A stretch of DNA of 64,000 nucleotides from Pyronema omphalodes (GCA_024516155.1 JAJJXM010000002.1:868001-932000); one strand, 5' to 3'. Shown: positions 10,380-22,935, counted from the stretch's first letter. Program-made: numbers and translations. The notes: generated by a model not told the origin, from the sequence alone.

Positions 10380-13300
10380 TTACTCTATTCTAACCACTCT
10401 CGCCGCAACCTTTACTCTAGCCAAGAAACACACCGTCTCCTCCTCACGTCCCCATCCACCTGGCACCTCTCCATCACCTTCTGCTTGCTCCTTCACCGCG
10501 ATCACCGCCTTCGCATCCTTAACCCATTTTCTAAGACTCTGAATCTCCTCTGCTCCAACTCCTCTTGCTAAAACAAGCTCCGCTACCACACCCCAGATTT
10601 CAATGCTGCCTACAATATCCACCCACAAATTCTGTTTCTCCCTCTGGAACAAAATAGTATCCTTCTTGGTAGCATTTTCCCAGACCTTCTCCGCCTTCTC
10701 CCCCGAAGTGATGCGGTTAATTGCAGTTCTCAAAAGAGCGTGAGAACCCTTGAAATATGTTGGCAGCTGCAGCGCCAACTTCTCCGCTGCTGCTAAGGGC
10801 AAAAGGGGGATATCGCTTCCAAGAATCTTCTGCGCCAAAGAAGTGGCGAGCATACGAATCTCATCGTCGTCATCATTGAGGAAGTCGTAGACAAGCGTAT
10901 AAGCAGGGATAAGAGCCTCGTTGATTCCTTCCTTCAATTGAAGCAAGGGGGCGAGAGAGGAAAGGGATGAGAGGGCGGCCATGCGGGTTGTGTAGGGCTC
11001 TTCTTCGTCTGATGCCTTGACGAGCTTTGAGAGGAGGTCCTCCAGCGCGCTTTCCTGGGAAGCCTCAGGGAGAACACAGATAAGAGGGCCCAATAGAGAT
11101 AAGGCAGCCTCCTTGATTGGCTCCCTCGGCGACTCTAGAAGGGCGAAGATATTGTCGAAGTCAGACTTGGAGGCGGAGGTAGGGGGGGAGAGATGGAGGA
11201 GAGCGAGAGAGGAAGTCTTAAGCAGGGTCCAATGGTGTGTGGTGGCAAGTTCCCAGAGACGGGTTGTAGGGGTGGTGATCTCAAGCTCAGGGTGGGCGAT
11301 GATGTAGTCCGCTGTGTATAAAAGAATCTCTTCATCGGTGTGGCTGAAGAGGCTATCGACAAGCGTAGGCTTGAAGAGAAGAGTGAAGGCAACCAAATGT
11401 TCTTTGAAGAAGGAACGTCCAACGATTGAAGAGCTGAATACTTCCTGGGTTGCATCACGGGTAAGGTAGGACTCGATGGTCGTTTGGAAAGCAGGGCCTG
11501 TGGGGATTAGTAAAACTCAAAATTTATGTGGGAAAGAACATACTGGTCTTGAACTTCTCACTGTGAAGAGAGAGGATTTGTAGCACAACTGCCTTGGTGA
11601 CAGAACACTTGTTCTTCACAACCAGGTCCTCAAAGCGATCATTGAAAATCTCCACAATGCGTGTCCACACCTGCTCACCCTCCTGTAATTCGGCCTGTCT
11701 AACTCTTCTCTCCAGAAGAGCCCTAACAGCACACAAGTTTCCATGTAAAACATTCTGCTGCTCATGTCCAGCCTCCATTAAAACCTTAATGGTTGCCACA
11801 ACCTGCTTAGGTCCTACCAATGCTGCCATAGCTCTCGCCGACATCTCTCTAACCTTCCACATCCTTGAGCGCATACACAGCTCAATCGGCTCCAGGAAAT
11901 CGTCCATACCCTGATACTCTGGATCCACCTCCATTCTCGCAATCAAGGATAAAGCCGGGTATACCATCTCAACAGAAACAGCATCACCTCCCTCAAGACT
12001 TCCAACTTTCTCCTGGAGGTTCTTCAAGAGAACAGTTCTAACAGCTACAAACTTCTCGAAGAAAGAGCGAGTAGTGATACCGCTGGAGTAGTCGTTTCTG
12101 CTCTTGCGGAGTCCGAAAAGACGGTTGGTAAGAGCGGTGAATAACATTACACCACAATTGCGGATGGCCCAGATCTCAGAACCGAAACAGGAAACAGCAA
12201 GCTCAAGGCCGGCACCCATGAAAGGCACGACAATCTGAGACATACGCGCATCCACGAACAAGAATTTGAGACAGTTAAGAGCATGAACCTGGGGGAGATC
12301 CATCTTCTCTCCGCTAGCACTAGAGATAGCTGGCATAGTTGCAATCTCCTGCAAGCGTGCAATGGTGCTAGATAGAAGAGGTCTCTTAGGATCCGTCTCA
12401 GATGCTAAAACTCCGACGATCAAGTAAGGAAGACCTGCTGATCGACGAGTGATTTTGGTTGATTTTTCCAAAATCACCTCCAAGTTCTTCTTGAGCCAAG
12501 TTCTGGGGAGCTCCTGGAGATTTGCGTCGGAGGAGTTGAAACATCTGGTGCAGAGAGCCACAAACGCAGGCGATACAGAAGAGAAAGCTCCACGGTGACG
12601 GATATCAGCCAACTGCTCCAATACTAGATTTCCACCCTTTTCAAAATCGGCGGAGTCGAGTGATGAGAAGGGGGCCTTGCCAAGAATGGTTCCCAGGAGA
12701 GCGGAAGATTCCTTAATGGCACGCCAAGAGTAGGACATGACGGTCTGGGTGCCCATATCTTCGTCTTCTTCATCGAAGTCGGCGGGTACGTGGCCCTCAG
12801 GAGAGTCCAAGCACAGGGGTGCCCGGGTAAGTCTCCAGATGGTTTGGCAGTGCTGGAAAATTTGTACATAGACTTCTCTCCAGGCGGCAGTATCCTCGTC
12901 TTCTGCTGCACCCTTGGACTCTAGGATAAGAACAAGCGACTCGAATATTCCATGAATAGGCCTCTCTTTAACAGCCCGGAGGAAATCTGCCGCAGCAACC
13001 TTAAGGTACTCTTTCTCCAAAATGTCAAGAACCCATCTAATAACTCCCAAGCCCGATTTATCGTCCGTGATTGCGAATTGCCAAATCTTGTAGTTCTCGG
13101 GGAATATGACATCTCCTCTTCTTGCGAGCTCAAAGACAAGGGCAACAGTTCGGGCAAATCCATCTGAATCACGAGCACGTCCACTTTCATTCATGGCCGT
13201 CAATCCACGCTCGAGGAAAGCCTTCAAGCTGTCGGTATCCCAGTTAGGATTGAACCGAAGAATTTCTGAGGAAATAATTCGGACATCCTCGAATGGATCA

Positions 13301-15071
13301 AACATTCCCTCCAATAAGACTCGCTTAATTCCTGATCTGAAAATATTGATATTCTTAGAAAACTCGGGCCACTTGAAAAGACCCTTCTTGAAAGCCTCGC
13401 CATTTGAAGAAGTTGACCCGTGTCCGGGTAAAACAGCAAAAGTGCGGTCTGCGATAGATGCATCAACTCCCGATCTTATCAGGAATCCCAAGGCACGTAG
13501 TCCTGTAATGCACCGTTGGTAGTTTGAGCCAGGTCGAAGCAGAGTCTCCATTAACTCAATGTACCACTCGCAGAACTGTTTTGCGTCATTAATGCGAGAG
13601 TCAAGCTCGATCATCTTGCGGATATCCTCAGGTGTAGGTCTGTTTCCAGAACGAAGTTTCTGCTGTAGGTTCTTAAGCTCCTTTTCAGTTGCGTATGATG
13701 AGCAAGCAATGCGTTCGATCAAGTTACGGATACCTCCAATGATAAGGTCTCGAACTTCGGCGTCGGACTCAGCATGTAAAGGTGGAAGTGCCTGCTTGAG
13801 GATGCCCAATGCACCGGCGGAGAATGGACGAGTGATCGATTCTGACTGTACGACGAGATTGAAGGCAGCTACACGAATGTGTGATAGGGCATGACTGAGG
13901 AGAGGAATAACCAACTCCGAGTTGAGATAAACTACAGCTCTGGTTCCGGTAGTCTCGTCGCCTATCAAGTCAGCAAATGTCACGACATCATAGTTAAAAA
14001 TTTCCTACCAATTTCACCGACAAATCCAAGCTCTTTACCGACTTTCAAGCAGGACAACAGGGCACCCAAGTCTGAGTCATTAGCACCAGAAACTGTTCCT
14101 TCCTCGCTCAATCCTAAGCGCTGCACAAAGATCTTAAAGCCCTCTGCACTTGGCTTCAATAGTCCCGGTAGAACGTAGTTAACTACTCTCGGCCTCAACT
14201 CCTCATCCACCAACGCCTTCTTCACCGGTTCCTGCCAGATTTGTAGCCATTCCTTCTCCCCCTTTCCTTCATCCATAAGTTCCTTTCTTCTTGTGACCAG
14301 TAACGTAACTACTGCCTTTCCGATTGCAGGTCCTAGATTCCGGTCCACTAGATTTGCGAGCATTTCTCCAACCAACTTCTCCGCGCCCCCGGCATACTCG
14401 AAAGTCGCAGCAGCACCAGCGCCTTTTCGTACCGCCATATCAAGCGCATAGTAGCCACCCTTCTTTCCCTCACCAACGGACACACCGACAAGTCCCCGAG
14501 TCGCTAAAGTGCGAACCACACCCGCCGAAGCTTCAAGAGTTGCAGAAAGGGATAAGGTATTGGTCAACAGATCCTTCAGAGCCTTTGTCAAGCCAGAGGT
14601 CGCATCATCAAAGTAGGTAAGGAAGACATCGCAAATAGCTTCGAACGCGGCGGGGAACGGCGGGCGCAAGGTAAGATTGGTACGGGCGCGCACCATCCAT
14701 GTGGAGATCGTATCGGCCGCTAGGGCGCGGTGGGCATGTAGAACGGTAGGATCCCGTGCCGTCGCAAGAATGCGACCAAAGAAGGCGATCGCAACATCGC
14801 TGATGAAGTTAGAACCAGCGCGAAGTAGGGCTTAAAGACGCGCAAGAAAGATTTACGAGGATAGAGGAATAACTTCGGGAGTCTGTGCTTTCTGTATTAA
14901 GATTGTACGGATCTCCTTCAGACTCGCTTCGGGAATTTGTGGCGAGTCATGGTTGAGCTGCTGGTAAAGCTCGGTGAGAGTTGTTGGCGTATTCATTAAA
15001 TCGATTTGACGCTGCTGCACCGAGTTGAAACGAATGTGGGGGAGGGGCGGGCCGGGTAAGGCTGAGTTCAT
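10380..15071 (-). CDS. Trm732/THADA-like tRNA methylation cofactor (DUF2428)
   Basis: Large HEAT-repeat protein of the Trm732/THADA family. In yeast, Trm732 partners the Trm7 methyltransferase for 2'-O-methylation of nucleotide 32 in the anticodon loop of certain tRNAs. Four exons, 15071-14857, 14799-14009, 13961-11544 and 11497-10380, join in frame to 1,514 codons (1,513 aa), normal for the family. All three introns are short (46-57 bp) with clear branch sites. The DUF2428 core lies at about residues 620-880. Signatures are VMSYSWRAIKESSALLG (near 740), HRGAFSSVSPAFVALC (near 790) and LPRTWLKKNLEVILEKSTK followed by ITRRSAGLPYLIVG (near 840), which match the conserved blocks of THADA proteins. 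The rest is alpha-helical repeat sequence. The start MNSALPGPPLPH is the first Met in the frame. The assignment to the family is strong; the role in this organism is inferred from yeast. Confidence 0.9.
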
Positions 15072-16596
15072 ACATAACTGCGCATGTTTGGATCTACACT
15101 AGGCAATTTCGGATATGGTGTCTAACCCTGCGTGAGAATAACCCTAACCTAAAAATAATAATCAAATGTGTCAAAATGAAAAGTCCCCACAAGATAGGAT
15201 AACGACATTGGTATGTAATACTCGGTAGAGCCCAGTCGAACAAATAATTTTCTCCATATGCAGCGGCAAGGAGCATATGAAATAAGTTGTGAATTTCCAC
15301 TTTGAAGTACACTTGTATAACCCTTGTGTCCTTCTATTTTTCTGTTTCTACATATTATTCTCTGTCCAGTCTATGTCGCGCTACACAATAAAGTTGGGAT
15401 AATACCGTAACGGCGTGTGTGTCTACCCACGTGTGCATGTAACCAATCATTAGGATATGTACATACAGCGGCACGCTTCAGGCTGGTTCATCGTTGCTTC
15501 CACCGTACCTGACATATGTAGCCAAAACCAGGCACTGACAGGTACATGCTCATACGTCAATGTAGCCTCTGTGGCGTCAGAGCCATCGATTAGACTATAT
15601 TTTCCTACGTAGCAGTCATTGTAGGGGAACTCTTCTCATCTCATGCGCACCAAGTGGTGCCATCGGGTATCAGCGCCAGATATATTCGCAGATCGACGGG
15701 TAAACACCCTGACTATGCCCTAATATCCAGAAGCCTATTCTCGGCTCAAAAATTCTCATGAAGTTGACCGTGTTTTCGTTCGCAGATTATGAACCCAAGC
15801 GAAACTAGTAACATAGTCCTCGGTGTTTTTCCTATTATTTTTTGTGAAAAAAATGCTTTTCAAATGATGAAAATGTCTTAGTAACTTCATCAAATTGGTA
15901 GTAATATTTCCCTTTCTATGCCAAGAAAGATACCATAGGGTTCCTATCACTAATATAGTGACTGGAGATTTTGTTCATGAGAGGAAGATAGGGTCCAAAG
16001 AGATGTCTGGCAGTATCTATCGGCTAACAAAAAGTTGAATCATCAATATTTTTCTCTGCCATTAAGGACCCATAGGCCAATATAAATTTTAATTTTCGTG
16101 TCTGACTTGGCTATCGTGGATGGAAACCACGATGCATACAAATGTCTGCATTTTAAAGTTGGAAATGGAGATGCGAAGAAGAAAAGAACGATACAAGTTG
16201 TTGTTAATGGTACTAAGTTGAACATCAGAACTTCACGCTTTTCGTTTTCTGTCTCCAAGTACCGGAAACAGGAGTTGTTGTCAAAGCAAGAGACGCCGCC
16301 AAATCACCCCTGCTATGCCGAACCGACGCGCGTAGCTAACCGACCGCTTATTTAACTTCCTTAGTGTTATGATCTCCATCTGCGTCGTGCGTACCAAAGC
16401 ACCGGTAATTTCCATCCCCGAGCTGAACTACATTGGAACTCCAAAATCCAATTGTAGTAAGCGCCACACCAATGTGCACAGTCCTCAGCTTTACGATTAC
16501 ATCGTCACACAGCATTCGGACAAGTATGCGGCTGTCAAGATCTAGAACCATGTAATCACGGTGAAGCCGCAGCGTAACCCGGCAGAGGCGTAAGAG
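15072..16596. other. Start of accessory region, no supported gene
   Basis: This stretch lies upstream of the Trm732-like gene. A 72-codon hydrophobic minus-strand frame (15094-15312) and other short frames are present, but none shows similarity or splice signals I trust. Sequence becomes AT-richer to the right. Confidence 0.4.
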
Positions 16597-16603
16597 TATA
16601 AAA
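16597..16603 (+). promoter_or_regulatory. TATA box of small membrane protein copy A
   Basis: TATAAAA, 61 bp upstream of the ATG of copy A at 16664, followed by a pyrimidine-rich stretch (CTCTCTTCCTC) typical of fungal start sites. Spacing fits a core promoter. Confidence 0.45.
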
Positions 16604-16663
16604 TGTGGTCTAACCCCCTCTCTTCCTCAAAAATACCCCCATCAGAATTTACTATCCTCCAGA

Positions 16664-16893
16664 ATGGGTCCAGCCGATGTCGGCACAATCATTCTCAGTA
16701 TCCTAGCGACTGGTTTTGTGGTAGTCGGCGCTGTACAAGGAGGAAAACATGTTATGCGATATGCGAGACGGGTAATCACTAATCCATAATGTTGAGTAGA
16801 GATAGTAGGATCTAACCGATGGAGTAGATGTTTGGTCCGCAAATTCGGTTTGGTATTCGTGACGATGTTGAAGGTCGACCTTTGATGGATTGA
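16664..16893 (+). CDS. Small membrane protein family, copy A (short form)
   Basis: Predicted 57-aa single-pass membrane protein, member of the two-exon family found at 21722, 26138, 28985 and 54783. Exon 1 (16664-16771) encodes MGPADVGTIILSILATGF and onwards, one hydrophobic helix at about residues 7-28, ending in a basic stretch (RYARR). A phase-0 intron (16772-16827, 56 bp, with TCTAAC before its AG) follows directly after the helix, as in the other copies. Exon 2 (16828-16893) encodes only MFGPQIRFGIRDDVEGRPLMD. It still shows the family motif (RDDVEGRPLM against RADIEAVPMM in copies C and D) but lacks the distal tail. Function unknown. It could be a functional short paralog or a truncated one; a TATA box upstream favours expression. 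A tRNA-Gly gene lies 150 bp downstream. Confidence 0.5.
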
Positions 16894-17042
16894 AGAGAAT
16901 TTCCTGTGGCTACATAATTTCTACTATGGACCATGGAGAATGCTATGTCGTTCTAAACCCTGGAAGGATGAGATCGGAGCAAACAATTGCTTGATGTGTG
17001 TGTACAATGCTATTATATATGTTATTTTCTAATTGTAAGCAA

Positions 17043-17113
17043 GCTTCCGTGGTGAAATGGTATCATAATTGCCTTCCAAGCAATTGGCTCGGGTTCGATT
17101 CCCGACGGATGCA
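17043..17113 (+). tRNA. tRNA-Gly (UCC), copy 1
   Basis: 71-nt tRNA with anticodon TCC in the loop of ATTGCCTTCCAAGCAAT, a T arm TCGGGTTCGATTCCCGA and a D arm containing GGTGAAATGGTATCAT. The body is followed by a T5 terminator. The acceptor stem (GCTTCCG / CGGATGC) has a U-U mismatch at the third pair, shared by the identical copies at 30819 and 48763. Confidence 0.85.
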
Positions 17114-17606
17114 TGTATTTTTGAGCGATTATTCTTCTTTTGACTCTAGAGACTGCGAACCCAGTTCCCATTAAGCTACTCTTGCCAAGGTATTAGCACT
17201 ACTTGGCCCGAGTATGCGGGTGTTGTCATGAATGGCTTGGTAACATAGGGTAATACATTCTGGAGCCCTAAATGATCTTGGACACGAGGGGATGACACGG
17301 GTAAATGCATGGAGCAGGTAGATAATTGTTTGGGGTGAGGGTGCATTGTACTTTTGCTTGTCAGCCTGAGTAAAAGTACACCTTCGCTACTGAACACAAA
17401 CAGTATATAGCTTTATTTCAAACATTATGATCTATTCAAGAGGGAATGTATCAATCATAAGTCATAAATATTCAATATTACCGGCTTTTTAACCAGTACA
17501 AAACATCTCATTCGAGAATTGATTGCTCGGGCATAATTTTACGCGCGTGCATATAGCGACTGCACGCCACATCACCAAAAGCTGCACAGCTTCTAAGTCA
17601 AAAAAG

Positions 17607-17809
17607 TGGAGGACTTCCCATCGCTCTATAGCAACGGACGTGAGAGTCCATTTCACCACAAAAAAATATGTTCTATAGAACGCGAATAGAGCACTAGGAT
17701 AGACAGGGGGGTCGCTACCCCCCTGTCTATTCAGATTTTCTATTGCTATCGAATAGATGAAGTTGAGGTTGTTCTATCCACCCCCAATAGAGCGATGGGA
17801 AGTCCTCCA
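17607..17809. mobile_element. 203-bp MITE-like element with perfect 23-bp terminal inverted repeats
   Basis: Both ends carry the same 23 bp in inverted orientation: TGGAGGACTTCCCATCGCTC plus TAT at the left, and its reverse complement at 17787-17809. A second perfect hairpin sits inside, around 17703-17729 (ATAGACAGGGGGG / CCCCCCTGTCTAT). There is no coding capacity. No target-site duplication is evident. The structure fits a non-autonomous class II element. Confidence 0.7.
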
Positions 17810-17951
17810 GTGTCGCAATAATTGAGAAATTCTTTGTCTTATTGATATAATCGTTGAGTGCCGTATAGTAGCAAGGTAACCATCTAATTGTTTTGCTGAT
17901 GTGAATAGTAGAAGTCAGCAGAAAATTGCTTGCTTGGTCTGAGAGGTATCC

Positions 17952-19033
17952 CAGTACGGCAACGCATCTGTACATGGAGGGACAAAAAAACTTTGCATTT
18001 TTAATTTGCATTTTGCAATTTTCATTTTTCAGGTTTCATCTGTTGCAACGCAACGACACCGCCACACTGCTGATTAGGGTTACCCTAACCCTGCTCTCCC
18101 CAGCTATCCCCTGCTCTCCCCAGCTCTCCTCTGCTCTTCTTTTCTCTCCGCTTCTCTCCCCACCGCTCTACTTCCGTCTTTACCGCTCCTCGTCTCTCCG
18201 CTCCTCTCTTCTCCACTACTCTCTTCTCTGCTCCGTTTCACTCATCTCCGCTCCCCTTCTCTCCGCCTCTCTCACTTCGCCCTAGCCTTTTTCCTATTCT
18301 TTTCAGACTTCTCCACTCGCCTCTCTTCAGTTTTCGTCTCATCCTTTTCTCTTCTTCCTCGTACTTCCTCTATTCGGCTTTTCTGGCTCAATACCCATTT
18401 CTCGCTTTTGCTGTCCTTCGGCTATTTAGGTACTTAATTATGTATCTGTCTTTAGTGTTTTTTGTTTTTATTTACAGCATTATACGTCTTGTTTGATCAG
18501 AACTGCTTCATGCTCGTTCTCAGATTTGATCAGTGTTTCCCAACCTATTCTTCTTCCTTCCGTGTCATCCTCCATAGCGGGAGCATTGGTTACCTGTATC
18601 CACTCTGTGGTGGCAATCTTGGTAGTAAAGACCATGGTGGAGAAAACTCTGGTGCATGAAGCCGAGAAAAGACAGACCTGAGATATAGAGATACAGGATA
18701 ACATTGTAAAATAACACATAACACGTAAATTCAACATTTCATCCATATATCAATGCCTAAGTAAAGTATCACGCTGCGTCTTCAGGTGTTGAGGCAAAAC
18801 GTCGTCTCTGCGCAGTGCAGCATCGGTACGCGCTTGCGATTTTGTGATGCGCATCTGTCGGTGTTTTAGTCAGCGGTGTGGCTGCGTCGTTGTGGCGACC
18901 ATTTATTTTGGTAGGTGGGCACTCTTCCTCTGTTGCACTGCTGCGTTGCAACAGATGAAAAGTGAAAAGTGTGAATGCAAATTAAAAATGCAAAGTTTTT
19001 TTGTCCCTCCATGTACAGATGCGTTGCCGTACC
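17952..19033. mobile_element. 1.08-kb inverted-repeat element with ~100-bp ends
   Basis: Left end 17952-18058 and right end 18945-19033 are inverted copies over about 100 bp. Shared blocks include TACGGCAACGCATCTGTACA, TGGAGGGACAAAAAAACTTT, TGCATTTTTAATTTGCATT and CATCTGTTGCAACGCA. The interior includes a strongly pyrimidine-rich tract (about 18090-18365) and no recognisable protein. This is best read as a non-autonomous DNA transposon; the family is not determined. Confidence 0.65.
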
Positions 19034-19061
19034 CAGGGCTTAGGCGGGATATTTATTGTAA

Positions 19062-19567
19062 ATAGGCTTTAAAGATTGTCCTACAATGGCACTTTTTACT
19101 TTGTACTAGATTGTGACATCTTCAGTTTTCTATTTGTCGCACGTGATACAGATTAGCCATTATAATTTTCAGTGAAAAAAATTTGGGCATGATGCAGTAA
19201 AGATGCAAAGTGACGATAGGAAAATTGTGGTTCAAAATGTGGACGAGTAAGGTCACCGCCAATGCAGAGTACACCAAAATGGAGAGCATACAAAAATCAA
19301 TAACACGCGTGAATTTAAAAGCACACGTTAATGATTAATACACACTAATTACTGAAACAAAAAACGGATAGCATTTGATAATAAGTGATTTACGGACAAG
19401 ATGATATGGGTGAGGAGAAGTGCTGGTTGTGAGGAGATGGGCGCCCGGAGAGATGCGCGACAAGCATTCTCAGGCACCGATAGGCACTATGTAGTAATTT
19501 TTTGGTGCGGGTATTTAAAACTCATCGGGCATTTGAAACTCATTGCGGGCATTGTAGATCTTTGCTC
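19062..19567. mobile_element. Decayed MITE related to the element at 55126-55502
   Basis: The right end reads GGGCATTGTAGATCTTTGCTC, the terminus also found at both ends of the element at 23077-23890 and at the right end of 55126-55502. Part of the interior (about 19245-19290) is the inverse of 55295-55350, sharing TTTTGTATGCTCTC and GCGGTGACCTTAC. The left boundary is approximate because that end is decayed. Confidence 0.45.
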
Positions 19568-20026
19568 ACTTTGCAATTCACCTTTACGACTGTAAGCATC
19601 GGGTGATGATGAATGCTGCAGTTTGTATGTAGTCACTCGCGTATACTATGCCTAAGTAGGTATGGTGCAAGCCCAGAGCCGCATATTCTGCACCACAGTG
19701 CTACCTGCTGGCCCTATCCAACTTACCCCGGCCCCCGCACCCCAAAACAGGTGATCTGCCAGAATATATAGCTTCACAACCACGGTCCAAAATCGAATTG
19801 CATTTCGTAATAATTGCTCCCTGACTTCTATTCAACCATTGTTCCTACTCGTGCCCAAAGATGGTAGCTAGCGGCCACGTACCATCTTTAGGCATGAGGA
19901 ATCAAAATAAACTCTTTTTTGTTGTGAGGTGGAGTAAAGGTTGGCGTGCAGGGGTCTTGTTCCGCACGGTAACCCCTGCCACGCTACCTCGACAAAGAGT
20001 CGTGTTGTTTCCTGTATGTATGGTGG

Positions 20027-20652
20027 ATTGGGTGGCTTCCCGGGGTGTCTGCGAAAACTCTCCAGATTATAGAATCTATTCCTAAATAAACGCGCCATCC
20101 TGCGGACCATTTTTCGGCTGATTTCCTAATGTAGCGAAAAGGTGTGAAATGTAAAAATATCGCTTGCACTTGTAAATAGAGAGCTTTATTGTAATATGCT
20201 TACATTGTTGAGTTACTCTTACGAATTTGCTTTCATATTTTGTGGTGGTTGTGATTTTGTTGCGTGCGGGCACGAAGCATAGCTAACATCACCAACTCCA
20301 CCCAGCTTCGTCAACATCACCAACCCCGCCCGCTCTTGTCGCTGTAGCAACGTAGAGTTCTCAGCTTTCGGCGCGTCGCTTCGTATGTAGTCAACACACC
20401 CTCATTTCTTTTTTTCTGCGCTATGCAATGCAGTCTGTAAGTCTTAGCTTCTTTGGTACGCGCTAACCCAACTACGCTGATACGTGCGTCTGAGCAGACC
20501 CCACCCTTGCGAGTGTATAGAGTTAAATCTGGGGGCCGCTGGCTCTAAACGAGATCCGCCGAAAACCGTTAGCTTCCTTCATTTCACGTTAGACTCTTCC
20601 ATTTCAAGGTTCGCAGTTTTCCTCGGACACCCCGGGAAGCCACCCATTTCAC
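20027..20652. repeat. Inverted repeat pair (CCCGGGGTGTC-containing)
   Basis: 20027-20065 (GGGTGGCTTCCCGGGGTGTC core) reappears inverted at 20613-20652 (GACACCCCGGGAAGCCACCC). The arms are about 38 bp with few mismatches and enclose roughly 550 bp. The right arm abuts the left end of another inverted-repeat element, so nested insertions are likely. Confidence 0.55.
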
Positions 20653-21564
20653 CATAAACGTCCGAAAACCGACGAAAGTCGACACTTTTGGTCCCGATGA
20701 CAGGGGGGGCGACAGGGATTAAAATGTCCTCGAGTGACACTCGGTGATTCAGAGTTTTTCTCGCTTACGCTAATGTCGGAAGTCACGTCGACCATACCTT
20801 CCCCGAAAGTCGCGCAATACCCTCCCGCCCTCAACTATCCTGCCGATCGCCTAGGCGCACCCTCGTGAGATTAATATTCACGTCCTTGATTTTTGATACA
20901 TGGCTGATAAGAAGCAGGATTAAAATCAACAGCGTCAATGCCACGACCGACAAAGAGACGCAAGCAGAGCCAGCAGGTCGCTAGGTAGACTGCAATCAAG
21001 CGATTACATTGAATTTTACTGGTGAGCAGTCAAGCGATATACTCGGGAGAACTGTAATTATACCTTCACGGGGTTGGAAAGAACAGTCTGCCAAGGGCTG
21101 GATTCAGTGTCTTTGACGACCATTCGCCGATTTGCAAATAAATCACGACGATGGATTGATTCCTATGCATCAGGCTTGGATGAACTCCAACAGGAGTTTG
21201 TAGAGAGGGCGGAAGGATCACATCGGAGGAGGATGGGGGAGGATCTTGTTTAGTGCCATTAGCTTAGTCATTTTTTCAGCCAATCAAACATGTTTCTCCG
21301 CTGTGAATTTCTAGTCTTGGCAGTCTTGGCGTGCCAAGAGTGTCGACACATTTTAGGCCGCCCATACAAAATACCGGGTTTTTAAAGCTCTATAACTCAT
21401 CGGATTTTTTTTGAATTTAATTTTTTTGATCGTAGTATTGTTCTCCAGAAGACGAATTTTAATTGTACTTTTCAATATATTTGATTCTGGTTGTTGTGGT
21501 TGAGCAGTAGCGTTTGGCGTGGCGTGGGATTTTTTCGTCGGTTTTCGGACGTTTATGGTGAAAT
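20646..21564. mobile_element. 0.92-kb element with ~35-bp terminal inverted repeats
   Basis: The left end (ATTTCACCATAAACGTCCGA then AAACCGACGAAA) is repeated inverted at 21529-21564. The interior has short frames only. The terminal similarity is nearly perfect, so insertion may be fairly recent, but no target duplication is visible. Class II, non-autonomous, is the simplest reading. Confidence 0.6.
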
Positions 21565-21721
21565 CCACCATACTTACATAACCTGACGTTAACCCCGATA
21601 CCGTAAAGTTACGTTGCGTGGAATTACGTTACACATTGGAACCCTTTTGCACAGCCCCGGTGTATAACCTCACACAAACCTAAGATCATCCAGAAAGTAT
21701 TTCGCTATTCTACAACTCAAT

Positions 21722-22174
21722 ATGAACGGGTTTGAAATCGGAACTACAATTATTGGAATCCTCGGATTATTCTTTGCCGCCATCACTGCCCTTAACGGCA
21801 TTACATTCATAGCCAGTATTTTAAAGGTACCCTTCGGTTTTTTTATCACTTGTCTCCGTTTAGCTTGCCCAAGTCGATATTTTACGCACTCTTACGACTA
21901 GAACATTTCCTACTAGAATTCGTCTAAAACTACCGCCATTTCTTGTTGTCTATTTTATCATACTAAGATACTTTACCAGTGGTGCTTCCAGTGTTGCTGT
22001 CGTCCTCGAGCCGAAACCGAAGCCATAGCGATGCTCCCAAGTCATGAGTGCCGATGCTTCCCACAACAACCTATAAGAGTTCAGGCGATAATGTATTCAA
22101 ATTCGTATACTCACACGAATTATTACACGGTTTACGAATTTCATAGTGGATCAGAGGTACACAGGGAGACATAG
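21722..22174 (+). CDS. Small membrane protein family, copy B (Cys-rich tail)
   Basis: Predicted 99-aa single-pass membrane protein. Exon 1 (21722-21826, 35 codons) encodes MNGFEIGTTIIGILGLFFAA and onwards with one helix (about residues 7-30). The donor is GTACCC and the 153-bp phase-0 intron ends TTTACCAG. Exon 2 (21980-22174) encodes a tail starting WCFQCCCRPRAETEAIAMLP. The RAETEAIAMLP stretch aligns with RADIEAVPMMP of copies C and D. A Cys cluster (CFQCCC) directly after the membrane helix would be a plausible palmitoylation site (inference). The tail is rich in Tyr, Ser and Thr. Exon 1 length, intron position and phase match copies C, D and E exactly although nucleotide identity is low. 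Function unknown. Confidence 0.6.
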
Positions 22175-22790
22175 TGTCGATTAGAGGTGGAGAATACTGG
22201 GGAGGGAAGGGTTCGGTTGATTTTGTTAAATTTTAACTATGCAAAGTCCGGAATGTTGAGGTATGTGAAGGAAAGACGGATTAATGATAATTTATGTTCA
22301 GTGATGTTCTTTTGAATGTAATTGAGTTCAAGGATTTATCGCACGGGTTGATATTGTTCTTTTTTCATGAGATCATGTTAAATATTTACCATATTCTGTG
22401 GATTTTATTTGAACGCTGTCATGGTGTTTAGAGGTTTGTACTCGCTAGGGTAGTGATTTACCTATTTCTGCCCCTGTGGCGGCTGCTGCTGATCCTTTCC
22501 TTTCCTGTTCCAGTAATCCTTCACATTCCTTCCCCTTTGCATGTTTTCTCACTCGATTGTATCAATTTTGTTCGAGGTGACCTGGCAATCAGTCTGGATG
22601 AAATACGTACCACCACATCTGACATGTATAATGTAGATATGTCCTAGGCCTCCAATAATATTTTTAGAATAGCGATGAGTTCTCTGAATTGGATCTAGAG
22701 TACATGTGAGCACAAAATGTTGCATGGATCATGGATCATATAGCCAATCATTACCTACCATGCGTGTGTTACGTCGGAAAGAGAATATCG
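22175..22790. other. Intergenic sequence, no supported gene
   Basis: AT-rich sequence downstream of copy B. A 64-codon hydrophobic frame (22453-22647) is present without support. No repeat boundary is seen before the hAT relic begins near 22790. Confidence 0.35.
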
Positions 22791-22874
22791 GTATTTCTAC
22801 GCTAGCAGACCTCCCAACCGTATACAGTAGCCAGTTCACCGGGTAAAATCGTAAACCAGGTAAACTGAATTGAC

Positions 22875-22935
22875 AATTCACGGTTTTGGTGCAGTTTTGG
22901 TGCAGTTTTGGTGCAGTTTTGGTGCAGTTTTGGTG
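22875..22935. repeat. 11-bp tandem repeat (GCAGTTTTGGT)
   Basis: About five direct copies of GCAGTTTTGGT at the left end of the hAT relic. The motif is rich in CAGTTT, which also recurs at the opposite end, so these may be subterminal transposase-binding repeats. Confidence 0.7.

Noticed and set aside
15094..15312. 72-codon hydrophobic frame upstream of the Trm732-like gene
   Set aside because: No similarity, no splice link to the gene, composition like the surrounding noncoding DNA.
18070..18100. Interstitial telomere sequence (TTAGGGTTACCCTAACCCT)
   Set aside because: Only two to three units in opposed orientation; too short to support a telomere or fusion.
22453..22647. 64-codon hydrophobic frame downstream of copy B as another family member
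   Set aside because: It lacks the exon 1 pattern and the intron position, and does not align to the family.
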